Origin: Amoebidium appalachense
Lineage: Eukaryota > Ichthyosporea
DNA: 64,000 nt
Reading direction: 5' to 3'
Assembly (NCBI GenBank): GCA_963693365.1
Contig: CAVNZM010000013.1
Location: 1,054,001-1,118,000 of the forward strand
Numbering within the stretch: position 1 is the stretch's first letter; the number at the start of each line of letters is the position of its first letter. The notes below the pieces were generated by a model that worked only from the letters and a program-made list of their open reading frames with translations, was not told the DNA's origin and did not search any database. This document shows positions 1-20,989 of this stretch, piece after piece. The translations under genes were made by a program, and so were the position numbers.

Positions 1-378
1 AAATGGCAATTAGGCATGACCAATTTACAGTCACCGCGCTTTATAGTGCCCCCCCACAATACGGCACCCCGTTCAATATAGCACCCCCCCCGCGATGTCA
101 CCGATTTGGGGTCTCGGGCAGGATTTAGACACGGACACATTACGATATAGCGTCCACCACGATAGAACGCCCCCCCAGAGGCGTTATATCGAGCGGGGAC
201 TATAACTCCACAGGTGACACTATGATATCACGATTATCTCAACTTCGGTGCATGTTTGTGCCACCATGGACTGAGGGCCAACGTGTCTTTCTTTTTTTTC
301 TTTTCTTCTTCTCCTTTGTTTTTTTCTTTTCTTTTCTTTTCTTTTCTTTCTTTCTTTCTTTCTTTTTTTTGGGGAGGG

Positions 379-409
<31 letters not shown>

Positions 410-527
410 GGGGCGGGGGGAGGGTGAGGGGGGGTGGTCTCTCTCTCTCTCTCTCCCCCCCCCCCCCCCCCTCTCCTCTGTGTGTGTGTGTGTGTGTGCG
501 TGTGTGCGCACGCGCGCGCGCACGCGG

Positions 528-592
<65 letters not shown>

Positions 593-1332
593 CGTGTGTG
601 TGTCGCCGACCAAGTTAGGCCACTGAACTAGGAGCTATAGATCTAATTAGCACTTCGCCGATACGACATATGCATAGCATAATTCTCCTAACAAAGAGAT
701 ACAACATATTTATTATATTCGTTATTAAGGTTTATGCCTTCAAGCCGCTGAAATGCCAGCTCAGTCCAAGGTTTATTACTAACATTTAAGGGCCTTAATC
801 CTCAATGAATTGTCGTTAACAATCAACAATTAGAAGTTAGAGGTTTATTACTAACATCAATATCCAATGAATCGTAGTTAACAAATTAGCAATAACGAAA
901 ACATCAATCAGCTCACCTGCCAATCTGCTCTACTCAAAAGATTGGGAGGAAAGACGGGGGGGGTAGGATAAAAATGTGGTACAGAGTACGGAAAGTACAC
1001 ATTCACGACCGACAACACGAAAACAGAGTTTGTAAAGCACACATACGAATAGCATACATTATCAGCAGAGCCCATCGTCCCCGGGGAAGGGGGGGAGGGG
1101 AGGAGGGGAGGGAGGGCGGGGGGTGCCAGGGGTGGGGGAGAGAAAAGAGAGAGAGAGGGATAGAGAAGGGGGGAAGGGGGGAAGGGAGGGGGGGGGATAC
1201 TAGTTCGCGGGGAGAGGGGGAGGGGGAGGGGGACGGGGTCCAAGATCTGACCACAAACCAATCAAATCAATCCAATAATATTTTATGAAAGGTAAAACTT
1301 TAAATCTCTCCAACAGCCCAGTACTGTATGCA
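1..1332. repeat. Simple-sequence 3' flank of the GT14 gene
   Basis: No gene recognised. Bases 20-220 hold a degenerate reiterated motif of the form TATAG-N-GC followed by seven or eight C. Bases 284-600 are consecutive T-rich, G-run, (CT)n, C-run and (GT)n tracts. Bases 768-890 contain two imperfect copies of a segment starting AGGTTTATTACTAACAT and ending near GTTAAC. Bases 1080-1240 are G-rich. Long open frames here are translations of these tracts and are not genes. Confidence 0.7.
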
Positions 1333-5021
<3,689 letters not shown>

Positions 5022-5879
5022 GCTTGCTGTTGCATGTGTGGATTCTAAATTCCAAAAACTTTTCCGGTCTCGTTCAAGAGGTCAAAATAGGCCCTTAGTG
5101 TTCTCTCGAGCGCGTGAATGCGGCGTGATTACAAGAAACAGGAAAAGCTGCAGCGTGTTGCCGTTCATGATTGGTGGACCTAAAATAAGACCTAAAAATA
5201 AAGGCCTAAAAATAAGCTCCTCTAGAAATATATGCAATGGGGCGTAATTCGTTTATTAGAGACTTTTTCTGTGGCGGCAAATTCCGCGTCATCAGCATAG
5301 ATATCCAAGCTTCTTATACATGTAGTGTGTAATTAAGCTAAAAATAAAGCATATAGATTTAATATATATACATTGTTTGTTTTTATAACGATTTAATACA
5401 AACTATTATTTTCGTGAAGAGACCTTTCTTAACAGACTGTGTTTGGAAATTTGAAGATGTAAAAGTTAGCACCCCACATAAAGGTTTCGGAAGATTCAGC
5501 GGAATCGTGCAATTGGTGCAATCCTTTAGCGATGATTGGTTCATGAAAACAAAGAATTCGGTGATTCTGGATCCCTAAACTCCCAGCTTTGTAACGAGCT
5601 TCTAGTTTGACCAAGGTGTTTCAGCATTTATGTAATGCGAGTTTGGTGCCTTTCAGATATCACATGCACGTCAAACATTTATCTGGCGTAATTTTCTATT
5701 TGTTATCTATGTGGGTCATTGCTAATATGAATGGACTAATAGTAGTGTGGCCACTGTGGCGGCCAGACCACGACCATCATGGTTTAGGGAGAAGAGGGCG
5801 GCGCCGGTGGCCCAGGCTGCTCGCGCGCTGCAGCTCGATCCAGCCCGCGAGCAGCTGTGCACACAGTAAAGCTCTATTG

Positions 5880-5880
<1 letters not shown>
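5022..5880. other. Intergenic sequence upstream of GT14 with two weak coding-like patches
   Basis: Mostly AT-rich unique sequence. Bases 5180-5215 repeat a CCTAAAAATAA motif three times. On the minus strand 5429-5614 is a 61-codon open frame of balanced composition, with no recognised family. On the plus strand 5729-5869 is an abruptly GC-rich open frame ending in TAA whose product has a REKRAAPVAQAARALQLDP stretch; it looks like the last exon of an unknown gene, but I found no partner exon. Neither patch is supported beyond composition. Confidence 0.3.
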
Positions 5881-8262
<2,382 letters not shown>

Positions 8263-8545
8263 TTACGTACCCCTTTATAATCCTTTACGTAGACTACCTA
8301 TAGCTACTACGGTAGCGGTATCGATATAATGCACCGATATTCTAAAAGGGAATGTAAAGTTATATTAAAATCAGCGATCCATGTATATCCTGTTTGGTTG
8401 AAGCACGCAATAAGTAGAAGTTGCCCACTCTGTCTTTCGAGACACAAAATGAAATTACTTTGAGGTATAAACGGGGGTTTACACACTTTTTGTAAACCCC
8501 AATCTATCTATATACTGTATATCTCGTCGCCGCATGTGTACAACT

Positions 8546-8690
8546 CAAAATACTTGTTTTGATTTTTTTTGATTATATCACGTTGTGTTCCCGGAGGAAC
8601 CCCTCAGGGGCCCTCGAGATATAGGAACTACCGTCGTCAACACAGCACCGACTTTACTCTAGTGAGGGTTCTAAAAGTGCAATCAGCTAA
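8546..8690 (-). mobile_element. SINE-like retroposon copy (minus orientation)
   Basis: Read on the minus strand this segment aligns along about 100 bp with 34263-34400 on the plus strand. Shared blocks are ACCCT..CTAGAGTA, GTCGGTGCTG.GTTG, a GAGGGCCC core, and CTCCGGGAACA.AACG. Both copies end in an A-rich tail; here the tail is the T-rich stretch 8556-8575. The internal CTAGAGT and GGTGCTG.GTTGG positions loosely resemble pol III boxes A and B, which I treat as suggestive only. Confidence 0.55.
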
Positions 8691-8981
8691 GCTAACACAC
8701 ATTTACCAATCCCAACTATTTTGTACACACGTAGCCCAGGGTTTACTGGGCCCCAGCCTCGCCGGTTAGGGGACAAACGCTAGGCTAACGAGTTAAGTTC
8801 ATTGGAAACTGTGTATCTAGAGGCATCAAAGGAAAAACTCTAGCAAACACAATCTCTAATACGCTTTCTTTTAGGATAACGGGTCAAATCAGACCCAAGA
8901 GATTTGCCCTTCACGATTGGTGAGATGCGCATTAAACAGGATTTTGGCTTTACCCGAAAGGGCCTATAATTCGGCCTAACC

Positions 8982-9017
<36 letters not shown>

Positions 9018-9257
9018 GACGTTTACTGTCTATTGCGGAGACAGAAGATGCGAACTTTGGCAAAGACACCTGAATTCTCAGCGTATACGAGAAAAACCTG
9101 AACCTTAAACTTTCATAGATGTTGTACGATTATCTCTGCATCTAACTGCGTGCCGTTACGACTTTTATCTATATTTAAAGGAATTTGCCAAATGGATCAA
9201 CAACTTTTTTCTTGGCATACCAAGACACACGTGCAACACAGTCATAATAACAATATC
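8691..9257. other. Unique intergenic sequence with a C-run
   Basis: Composition is balanced apart from a C-run at 8982-9013. On the minus strand a frame ending at the stop 9165-9167 encodes a coding-like tail (HVCLGMPRKKLLIHLANS), but no splice partner is visible. No gene is called. Confidence 0.4.
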
Positions 9258-12300
<3,043 letters not shown>

Positions 12301-12414
12301 AACGGGTCAGTGAATGTGTGCCACGAGGAAGCTACGTATGGATCGAGTCAACAACACTGTGGATGCATACAATAGTAGAATGATTTGCGCGAAAGACATG
12401 TGTGGCAGATGTAC

Positions 12415-13270
12415 AATACGTAATGTACGTGTGTGACTAATATATGCGTGATACGTGTGTACATATATGCATACGTGTGTAGTATGATACGTGATATACA
12501 TTCATGCGTAATATACTGTACATCATGCGTAGTATACATACATGTGTAGTATTGAATACGTGATATTCATACACGCGTGATATACATGCACGCGTAGTAT
12601 ACATGCATGTGTGGAATGATACGTGATTTACATATATTCGTGATATACATGCATGCGTAGTATACATACATGTGTAGAATGATATGTGATATACCATGAT
12701 ACATGTGTAGTACTATGCGGATGATGTGTGATATAAATACATGCTTGATACACACACACACGCGCGCGCGCACACACACACATACACACACCAGCTGATA
12801 CCGAGTGTCCCAGGGAATCCCGTTAAAAAAAAAAAATCAAAAAAAACGAGGAACCCAACTAATTGATTTTCTTCTTAGTCTTTATGGTGCTTCGTAGAGT
12901 AAGAAAAACCCTGATATATAATCATCACCCGATATCTATGTACTTGATCATGATATACCGCTGAGAGGATATTCCCAAAAAAAACCCCATACCTGAGACT
13001 GGTCTCTCTTTGCCTCGAGTAAACAGCGTAAACCCTCTGATATATATAACACCACCCGACTGTCACCTTGATATGATAACGCTGAGGGGACATACCAAGC
13101 TAACCCCCCCCATAGTTGACACTTGACCGTGCCTCGAGTAAACAGCATAATAAAACCCCACACATACATGTCACTGAGTATAAAACGGTGTGATATTCAT
13201 ACATGCGTGATATACATACATGTGTAGTATGATACATGTGTGATACACATGCGTGATATAGATGTGTTAT
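12415..13270. repeat. Degenerate ATACATGCGTG minisatellite flanking two copies of a dispersed repeat
   Basis: Bases 12415-12760 and 13190-13265 are built from variants of CATGCGTAGTATACATACATG and TGATATACAT. Between them, 12951-13047 and 13070-13157 are two related copies of a roughly 90-bp segment with the core TGCCTCGAGTAAACAGC followed by TAAA. A third copy lies at 21285-21370, ending TGCCTCGAATAAACAGCATAAACC. Confidence 0.65.
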
Positions 13271-13564
13271 GCACCTACATGAATAGCATCCAGCTCACGT
13301 GAAATGCATGTTTTCTATTCAAGTTAATGCATGTGTGTGTGTGCGTGCGTGTGTGTGTGGGGGGGGGGGTTGGAGGGGGGAGGAGGAGGAGGAGGGGAGG
13401 GAGGGGGGAGGGCCGGAGGGGGGGGAGGGGGGAGAAGGGAGGGCACAGGGGGGGGGCAGTTTGTTATTTTATCCCCGTTGGTTGTGCCACAAAGTTTAGC
13501 TTCATCTGGACGCGGGGGGAGGGAGGGAGAAAGGGGGGGTAGGAAGGGGAGATGGGGGGGCCCC

Positions 13565-13601
<37 letters not shown>

Positions 13602-14724
13602 AGGGGGACGCGGGGACGGGGGGATCGGGTGCATTCCTTCAATACCATCAATATGTTTAGGATTGGAAGCCACTGATGATGTAGCCGAGTGCATGAAGGT
13701 AACTCTTCCCTTTTTTCGTCCGTCTCCGGCAGATCCAGATCGGGGAGGTTTGGGTAACAGGTGGGTTTCGTTTGTAGGCAGCGGTGATGGTGGTGGTTTG
13801 TGTGTGTGGTGGGGGGGAGGTGGGAGAGAGGGGGGGAGAAGGGGGGAAGGGGGAGAAGACGGGGAGGCAGAGGGGAGGGGATTGGGGCCCCGGGGGGAGG
13901 AGGGAGGGGACAAGGGGGTGGGTTGGGGGGGGAGGGATAGCAGCTATGTAGCTTGAAAAGAGATCGGATTTGGGGCCGTGGACTTCATTTCGTTGGTAGT
14001 GTGTTGAAGGTTTGTTATTCTTGGGGGAGCGTGGCAATCGGGGGGGTTTTGAATGGGGAAGGTGTGATATTCAAGTGCCTACCATGAAGTACGCAAATGG
14101 CATAGCACCATCTTCCTCGGGGTTTTAAGTTTTTCTTTTGTGAACTCTTCTGATAATCATTCTCGTTGGCTTTCAAGCACACATGAGGGGGGGAAAGCCG
14201 TGTTTTGCAGGTAGGTTGGAAGCACAATAGTGAAAGGATTAGTAGAACGCAACTTTAGCTGTTGGTATTTATTCAGGACTAAACGTTCTTACAATGTCAG
14301 CCAGCTGACTATTAGCCAATAGGAAATTGGCATATGGCATGCGCAAGATTTCGCGTGCCTCTTTATCATATTGCAGTATCGAAATCTGAATACATACACG
14401 AGCCGTAGGTTATGTAGAACAGGTACTCTATATTATTACTCCTTTATATTATTACTCCTACTATTAATCTTTGCATAAGCAAGCATCACTGAATGCTATG
14501 GGTAAAGTCCGTAATTTCTATATGCGTTCAAGGAAGATTTTGAGTTCTAGATCATCAAGACATTATCATGAGTTGCAATCAGCAGACCAAATTGCTGTTC
14601 ATATATACAGAAATTAACAAATTTTCTTACACAAAAAGTAGCCCGAATAACGCCTGTTAAATCCGGGGACTACCCTAATCACATCATTAAGTTACGGCGC
14701 TACCTTAGCACCTATTTAGACTAT
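13271..14724. other. G-rich DNA, coding-like islands and 3' flank of the first GH114 gene
   Basis: G-runs fill 13355-13610 and 13800-13935. Two islands of balanced codon use occur on the minus strand. One, at 13640-13760, includes GRKKGRVTFMHSATSSVASN; the other, at 14085-14130, includes PEEDGAMPFAYFM followed by a GT. They may be exons of one small gene, but phases and family could not be established. From 14250 to 14724 I see only AT-rich 3' flank. Confidence 0.35.
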
Positions 14725-15570
14725 TTAGCAATTCCTCCAGCTGTTTCCGTGGTTGATTTTCATCGCAATGCCGTGCTCAGCCGCCTGCGAGCACGCGCCG
14801 TTACCAGCCTGGTACTCCACCCCAAACACCGCCTTGTTGGCACTCTTAAAGGAATCATAGTAATAGCACTCGTGAAAGCGTGTGCAGCTCTCATTGATGG
14901 CAAAGTCGTAATCCCACAAGAGATCATCAATCAAATCGACAGCATTTTTGAACCCGGCCGCCATCCCACGGGAGTGCGCAGCGTCGGCAAGCCACTGCGC
15001 GTAGTCAATCTGGTAGTTTTTGAGGTCCCACTTGTCCATTCCCTTGACACAGCTGTTGCCATAGCAGTCGATGTTGTCGTATTCAATAGCATCGCACCCC
15101 TTTCCTGTAGCGATATTCAGGCGGTTTCCAATGAAGCCCTTCAACTGCGACCACTTTGTAATGTCGAACCACTTCTCCGAGCTCTTTCCGTGGTACTGGA
15201 GACCGAGCAGGTCGCGGGAAACATCGCCGGCGTCCGGGCGCCAATGCTCGAGCGTGCCAGCGCTGAGGTAGCAGATAACAGCACGGCCCTTCTTCTTATG
15301 TGCTTGAATTTCAGACTCATCCGTATCAAAAAGATCAACGGAAATAACGTCGGCGGAACGGAGGTCGTCACGTTTGAATTCCCACGCAAGGTTTGCCCAC
15401 TGCGTGCCTTGCGGGAATTGCATCCATGCTTTACGCACGGAGCGCTCGATAACTTGCTCGGTGGCGCCTTCCAAAGGGGTGGTGGATGCTGCCTTCTCCT
15501 CGACGGGTGCACATGTTGCGAGGGAAACGAGGGTGGTGCAGAAGGAAATGCAAGCGATCTTGGCGGCCAT
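14725..15570 (-). CDS. Secreted GH114 endo-alpha-1,4-polygalactosaminidase
   Basis: An intronless 281-residue protein. The start at 15570 gives a clean signal peptide (MAAKIACISFCTTLVSLATCA); an in-frame Met 24 codons upstream would bury it. The mature TIM-barrel shows GH114/DUF297 landmarks: TQWANLAWEF, AVICYLSAGTLEHWRPD, GCDAIEYDNIDCY, SRGMAAGFKNAVDL, FAINESCTRFHEC and GVEY. Acidic residues in YDNID and in INES sit at the expected barrel positions. The family cleaves alpha-1,4-galactosamine-rich polysaccharide such as fungal galactosaminogalactan. Paired Cys residues fit an extracellular protein. A related gene lies head-to-head 3.7 kb away. It lacks introns, unlike its multi-exon neighbours, which may point to a transferred or retroposed origin (inference). 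Confidence 0.9.
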   Translation of the reverse strand: MAAKIACISFCTTLVSLATCAPVEEKAASTTPLEGATEQVIERSVRKAWMQFPQGTQWANLAWEFKRDDLRSADVISVDLFDTDESEIQAHKKKGRAVICYLSAGTLEHWRPDAGDVSRDLLGLQYHGKSSEKWFDITKWSQLKGFIGNRLNIATGKGCDAIEYDNIDCYGNSCVKGMDKWDLKNYQIDYAQWLADAAHSRGMAAGFKNAVDLIDDLLWDYDFAINESCTRFHECYYYDSFKSANKAVFGVEYQAGNGACSQAAEHGIAMKINHGNSWRNC

Positions 15571-15765
15571 TTTCCTTTTGTTTTGTATTAGAAAGTTGCA
15601 AAGAGGAATAGACGGGGGGAGGGTTCTAGAATTTGTGAGCAAGAAGCAGGGTCGTCGTTTCCAATGTAGACGAAGGTAAAGACGAAGAGTGTTTGGGGTT
15701 GTTTTTCTACACAGAGAACGGCGACCGCTAGCGCTGCTTGTCTGACCGCATTGTGCATCATTTCG

Positions 15766-15810
15766 TGATTTATAGCTCTTCAGCCAAGTGGTGAGCGTTG
15801 TGATTGGCTG
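15766..15810 (-). promoter_or_regulatory. CCAAT and TATA boxes of the first GH114 gene
   Basis: On the minus strand CCAATCACAACGCT (CCAAT at 15803-15807) is followed about 29 bases later by TATAAATC (15767-15774), about 200 bases before the ATG. The second GH114 gene has CCAATCACAGCAGCGCT in the same relative position, so the motif pair appears conserved between paralogues. Confidence 0.55.
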
Positions 15811-17157
15811 CAGAAGTTGGTTGGAGAGGAGGGTAAAGGCTTTTCAGCAGCATGCGGTTATATGTGGCTTGCTTGATAGTGATCAATATATAATGCTATC
15901 AAGTACATGTAACAGTATACGTATCCCATTCCCGCCCGCGGTTTATGCAAAATCCTTTCGAAAGTTGGTCTGAAAACAGAACCTCGCCACCATTAGTGAA
16001 ATAGTAGTATGCAGACTCACCACAAAGTAACGCGGACATGTCTGATTCAACGCATGCTATGAAGTACATGTACAGGACACAACATGAGGTCCTCTATTGT
16101 AGCTACAGCATTATACTACTATAACAGGCTCAGCGCCCGGGCTTGGGCGAGCTACAGCACCTGCAGAGATACCAGTGCTGGGCCAATGGTGGCGCTGCAA
16201 AATTATTGCAATGTCTGAAGTCGGGCTGTTGCCCTCTGGCATCTGGCAGTTGATACGTCTGGCGCCGGCCCTCTGCCGAGACGTCACGCTTGTAGCATGC
16301 GGGGTGCTGCAGCTGCCTCTGTGATCATGATCGTGTCTGTTAAGGCAGTGATGGATAGGTATGTTGTGTGTTTTCCTGCAGATGATTGATTCTGCACGTC
16401 AAAAAACAGATACAACAACTTGCTGCTTCTAACACCGTGTGTCTCAGCCAGGAGTCAGCCTACGTGCCGGCGTGCACGTGTGGCGCGCGTGCACGGTACA
16501 GGATATACATGCACATGCTTACAAAATCTCTCCCTCTCCTCCCCCTCCATCTGCCCTAATTCCCCTCCCCCTCCATCTGCCCTAATTCTCCTCCCCCTCC
16601 ATCTGCCCTAAAATTATCTCACGGTCTGTTTGTATGCACGTTACTTTGACAAGTTCAACCGGTCCCGTGACGCAGAACATGTACATGTGACCTGCAGCTG
16701 CCTGACCGTGACGTCGACTTACCGCGCCAAGACTTGATCGGCGAGTGCGAAGTTCAATGCGAACCTCCTGAGTGAATCCTTACTATCCTAATTATTATTA
16801 GCACAGGAAATAATTATATAATATTCCTAAAAAAAAATTTAAAAAAAAATCTACAAAAACGTCTTGTACACCGGGACTGCATTCAGAAGAGCTCCGGGTT
16901 TAAATGCAGATATTCGGCCCAATTTAGATGTACAATACAGTGTGCATGTACTCCCGGGATGATCATGTATGTACATGTCACGGGAGTTCGCGCTCGAGCT
17001 CGAGCAGCGGCGAGTGTTTTTACAATGTTTGGCAACACTATTATTTATACTAGTTTTCTTAAACTGCTTTTGCCCTTTATTTCTTGAAAAATAGCTATAA
17101 CAGTATTGGTTAGATTCGTTTACCGTATGGCATGGGAAGGAGGGGGGGGGTGGTGGT

Positions 17158-17221
<64 letters not shown>

Positions 17222-19010
17222 CGGCCCCTGCGCACGGTATGCCACCGCCCTTGTCAACTGCCACATATTTCAGTGATCAGGGCTGCCACCATGGCATATA
17301 CGGTAGTGACCAAGTTGCAACTTTGGATTGCTTGTGATAAATTTAGCTAAGAAATTTATCACACGTGCACACTTGGTCGACAATAAACATTGCTCTGACA
17401 TATATTAACATTAACTAAAGCCCTCTTATAGCCGATATCTGCTCCTGCCTCATGCTTTATTCGACTTTGGTCAGTCTTATTGTATGTAAGGCTTACCATC
17501 TTATGATCAAGGCAGATCAAGGATTTGTGGCTGGGCCCCTACAATAAAGTTACAACCTATTGTAGCCTGTGTCTCATGAACCGGCCGCCGTCGCCACGTG
17601 GCCATGACTAGCGCCACGTCATATACCACCTTGTTATGTGGCAAGAAAATATTCACACGGCGCAAATCGATTGGTCAAATGTTTCTCTGGCGGAAAAAAA
17701 CGCCGCCAAAGTCAAATTTGCATGCGTTTCAATTCGCGGAGAATCAGGTCATAGAAGGCACCAATGAGTCAGTGCGGGCGATCCCGGGCCGGCTACAACT
17801 CTGCTGATTGGTAGCCCCGATGCCAGGGAAAAGAGCTCTGGTTATACTATTGGCCAAAATGACTGGTCAAATACACAAATGATACACACACAATAAAACT
17901 TGCTGCTCGCATGGTTTCCATTTTCCCACCACGTGGCGCTTGCGTTGCCTGTCTTTCGCATGCTTTTTGCATTATTAACCAGGGAATTTGATTGCCGTTA
18001 GAAAATTACTTGTAAATCAGATTTTTGATAGCAGCATTGGATTGAAAATTCTACAGCCCTTTATTATGTCAATCTCGAGTCACTATTCATTCATTATCCC
18101 TGGCCAATGTGGTGCAGAATGATTGGCTGCTCACAATTACTAAGGAAAGGCTAAATTGCCACGCCCATCCTCACCAATCACAAAGCTCATATGTACAAGC
18201 TTGAGATAGAGCATGCCAGTTGCCGTCATGCCAGTTGCCGAAAACCGAAAAGGTGGTTTGTCAGATACAAAAGCCGTAACTTATTATAAATCAAGCTATA
18301 TATATATAGAGTATGTTTCCTGTACTTCAATAAAGCAAAAGGCTCTGCCGAAGGTCTACGACAGCTCACAGGCAATAACATGTGAGCCAAAGAAAGTCAC
18401 TGAGCCAGTCCGATCACGGATGCCGGAGGCTCGAGGGTTTGACCAATAGCAAGCGCTTTATACTTGTCTATCCAATCGCTTTTGATCAGGGGCGGATCGG
18501 AATTTCATGCTGGCCACGTTGTGAGCGCGTTACTTCCGCCGTGGCTCCATAGGCCATTACGGGAATAGTAATGCCACAAATTTCGTGTTGTGTGTGCATT
18601 GAAATAAACTTATGTTCTAAAATGTCAAGGGTAAATATGATCTATAGGACAGAATTTGATATGTATATTATACATTTCCCATATAATAACAGCAGTACTA
18701 CTGTAGTCCCCGTCGAATTCCTCGACTATTTGCTCTGCGATATTCTGTGGAAAGTGGCAAAAGAGGGCAAATTCCGTTCCCTCAATTTTTGTCTCCCCAT
18801 TCTAAACTGTTAAGCATTCTTCCAACTTTTTAATTTTCAGAACAGAGACGCCAGATATTTTTTATATAATGATAATAATGTTTAGAATCGATTGTTAGTA
18901 GAACAGTATTAATATTTCCGGGGCTTCCGCACACATTTTATCTGACATGCCCCCTTATCGCTTTCACGTAAACAAACCATATATTTACCCCTCTCTGCTA
19001 TGGACAACCG
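15811..19010. other. Divergent intergenic region between the two GH114 genes
   Basis: No gene recognised. It contains three tandem copies of a 25-bp CTCCCCCTCCATCTGCCCTAA unit at about 16536-16612 and a G-run of about 64 bases at 17158-17221. Many CCAAT/ATTGG pentamers occur (for example near 17668, 17802, 18120 and 18172). An E2F-like stretch lies near 17690. Confidence 0.6.
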
Positions 19011-19093
19011 CACCAATCACAGCAGCGCTAACCCATCCTTGCCCGGGCGAGGCCGATAGAGCCCAGTGGCCCACATGCGCGAATGCATAAAAG
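19011..19093 (+). promoter_or_regulatory. CCAAT and TATA-like elements of the second GH114 gene
   Basis: CACCAATCACAGCAGCGCT begins at 19011, and a TATA-like CATAAAAGG lies at 19086, 145 bases before the ATG at 19231. Confidence 0.45.
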
Positions 19094-19230
19094 GGCCAAA
19101 CGCAATACATTCCTTACCACCGGTTCAACACACCTTCTCTCCCTTTCCAACCTTCCCTTTCTCCGGTGTTCGCTAGCTCAACTGATATTTTTTCTCCTTT
19201 CCCCTTCACATTTTCCGGAAAACTATCATC

Positions 19231-20081
19231 ATGGCGTCTCGTGTCCTCTCCGTTGTTGTGGCTGCATCAATCGCCACCACCGCCCTTTCAGCTTCCCCCT
19301 CCCCGTCGAGGACTCTCAAGTAGTCGACACCACCACCAACGAAAACGCGGAAGCGGTCGTTTCCGTCGAGCGCCGCTCGGGATGGACCAAGTTCCCCCAA
19401 GGCACCAAGTGGTCAAACCTTGCGTGGGAGTTCAAGAGCGACAACGTGCGTTCTGCTGACGTCGTCGATGTTGACGCCTTTGACGCAGACGAGTCTGAAA
19501 TTTCCGGACACAAGCGCAAGGGGCGTGCAGTGATTTGCTACATGAGCGCAGGCACGCTCGAACGCTGGCGCCCGGACGCAGACGACGCACCGAGCAGCGC
19601 CCTCGCCAACAAGTACCACGGAAAGGGTGCCGAGACTTGGTTCGATATCAAGGAGTGGCAGAAACTCAAGCCCTTCATTAACAACCGTCTTTCAATGGCT
19701 GCTGACAAGGGCTGCGATGCCATTGAGTTCGATAACATTGACTGCTACTCCAACGACTGCACGAGCGGCGGCCGCAGCGCCCTCCGGAACGACCAGGTGG
19801 ATTTCGCTCGGTGGTTGGCCGACGCAGCACACAGCAGGGGCATGGCTGCTGGTTTCAAGAACGCGGTGGACTTGATTAGCCAGCTCGTTAGCAAGTTCGA
19901 CTTTGCTATCAATGAGAGCTGCACTCGGTTCAACGAGTGCCGCTACTACAGCGCGTTTAAGAGCGCTGATAAGGCAGTGTTTGGCGTGGAGTACTCTGCT
20001 AAGGGTGAGGCGTGCAGTCAGGCAGACAAGTACGGTATCTCCATGAAGGTTGCCAACGGTGGGTCATGGAAGACTTGCTAA
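19231..20081 (+). CDS. GH114 endo-alpha-1,4-polygalactosaminidase paralogue with a frameshift after the signal peptide
   Basis: The ATG at 19231 opens a good signal peptide (MASRVLSVVVAASIATTALSA), but this frame stops at 19321-19323. The GH114 domain is in another frame, open to 20081. The switch falls in the C-rich stretch 19293-19305 and corresponds to one missing or two extra bases. The domain is about two thirds identical by eye to the minus-strand paralogue and keeps all its landmarks: AVICYMSAGTLERWRPD, GCDAIEFDNIDCY, FAINESCTRFNEC and GVEY. A homopolymer error in the assembly is the simplest explanation; a genuine recent null allele is the alternative. The open frame upstream to 19083 gives no signal peptide and is not favoured. 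No intron is seen. Confidence 0.8.
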
Positions 20082-20889
20082 ATTTTATGTTTATAACAGT
20101 AATCTTTAAACTGTTTATTGTTATTGGTATTACGAGTGATGAGTGAAAGCACTACGAAAGTGAAAGTAGGTTGTGAATCCGACAGTTTCTCATCATTTTG
20201 CACAGATTTATCATGTATGTATGTATATATATAATACGAATAACGAACGATTCCGAATGGCACTCGGTTCCTAGTCGTAACCACATATGAATTGGGCTGG
20301 CCCCCACTCTAGAATTAATATAACTCTACAGGCGTAGTGAAACACCACATTATCCTAGAGAAACAAGGTCGCTGGGCGATCCCACTAATAATACAAAGAG
20401 GTGACGCGCTGGTAGCGTGGCACCACCATACCCGAAAAGCTCTTGCAGTGACTCTTCCCTTTCCCTTTCTGCTTTATCATCGCAGAGCCTCTGGATACAT
20501 TCTCTCAGTCATTACATGCAACATTTTTCGTTGGGGTTCTACTACGGGTGAGTTTGCATGACATCTAATGCAATGCCAATATTAGCTTGCAACACTACCC
20601 TAATCTCATTATCCCCCCCCCCCCCCCCCCCCCCAAAAACACTTATTATGTTCCCTGGTCAGAGGCTTGAGCCCATTTTAGGGTGTGGCTAATATAATTG
20701 CTGTGGTCGTGGTGTGTGTACTTCTGGCAACGCGTACATGTGCATGCCTGTAAGCCGTGGGGGTGAATGAAATTCGAATGGGGCTGCATCTGGGTTTGTG
20801 TTGTGTGTGCATATAACGTGGTAACCGTTGGTGTGGTGATTGTTACGGTGATGGAGACTGGGTTCGGGTTCGAGTTCGGTGGGGTGGGG

Positions 20890-20950
<61 letters not shown>

Positions 20951-20989
20951 GGGGGGGGGGGGAGGACAAGAGAGTGAGTGCGAGTTGGC
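20082..20989. other. Intergenic sequence between GH114 and the macro-domain gene
   Basis: Mostly unique AT-rich sequence, with a C-run of about 22 bases at 20613-20634, then (GT)n at 20893-20933 and a G-run at 20934-20962. No gene is recognised. Confidence 0.6.

Noticed and set aside
239-613. Long open frames of poly-His/Thr, Cys/Val, Ser/Leu, Arg/Glu or Gly here and throughout the window
   Set aside because: They are translations of (GT)n, (CA)n, (CT)n, (GA)n and G-runs, open on both strands, with no start context or family.
14749-15591. 280-codon plus-strand frame opposite the GH114 gene
   Set aside because: Antisense shadow of a strongly recognised gene.
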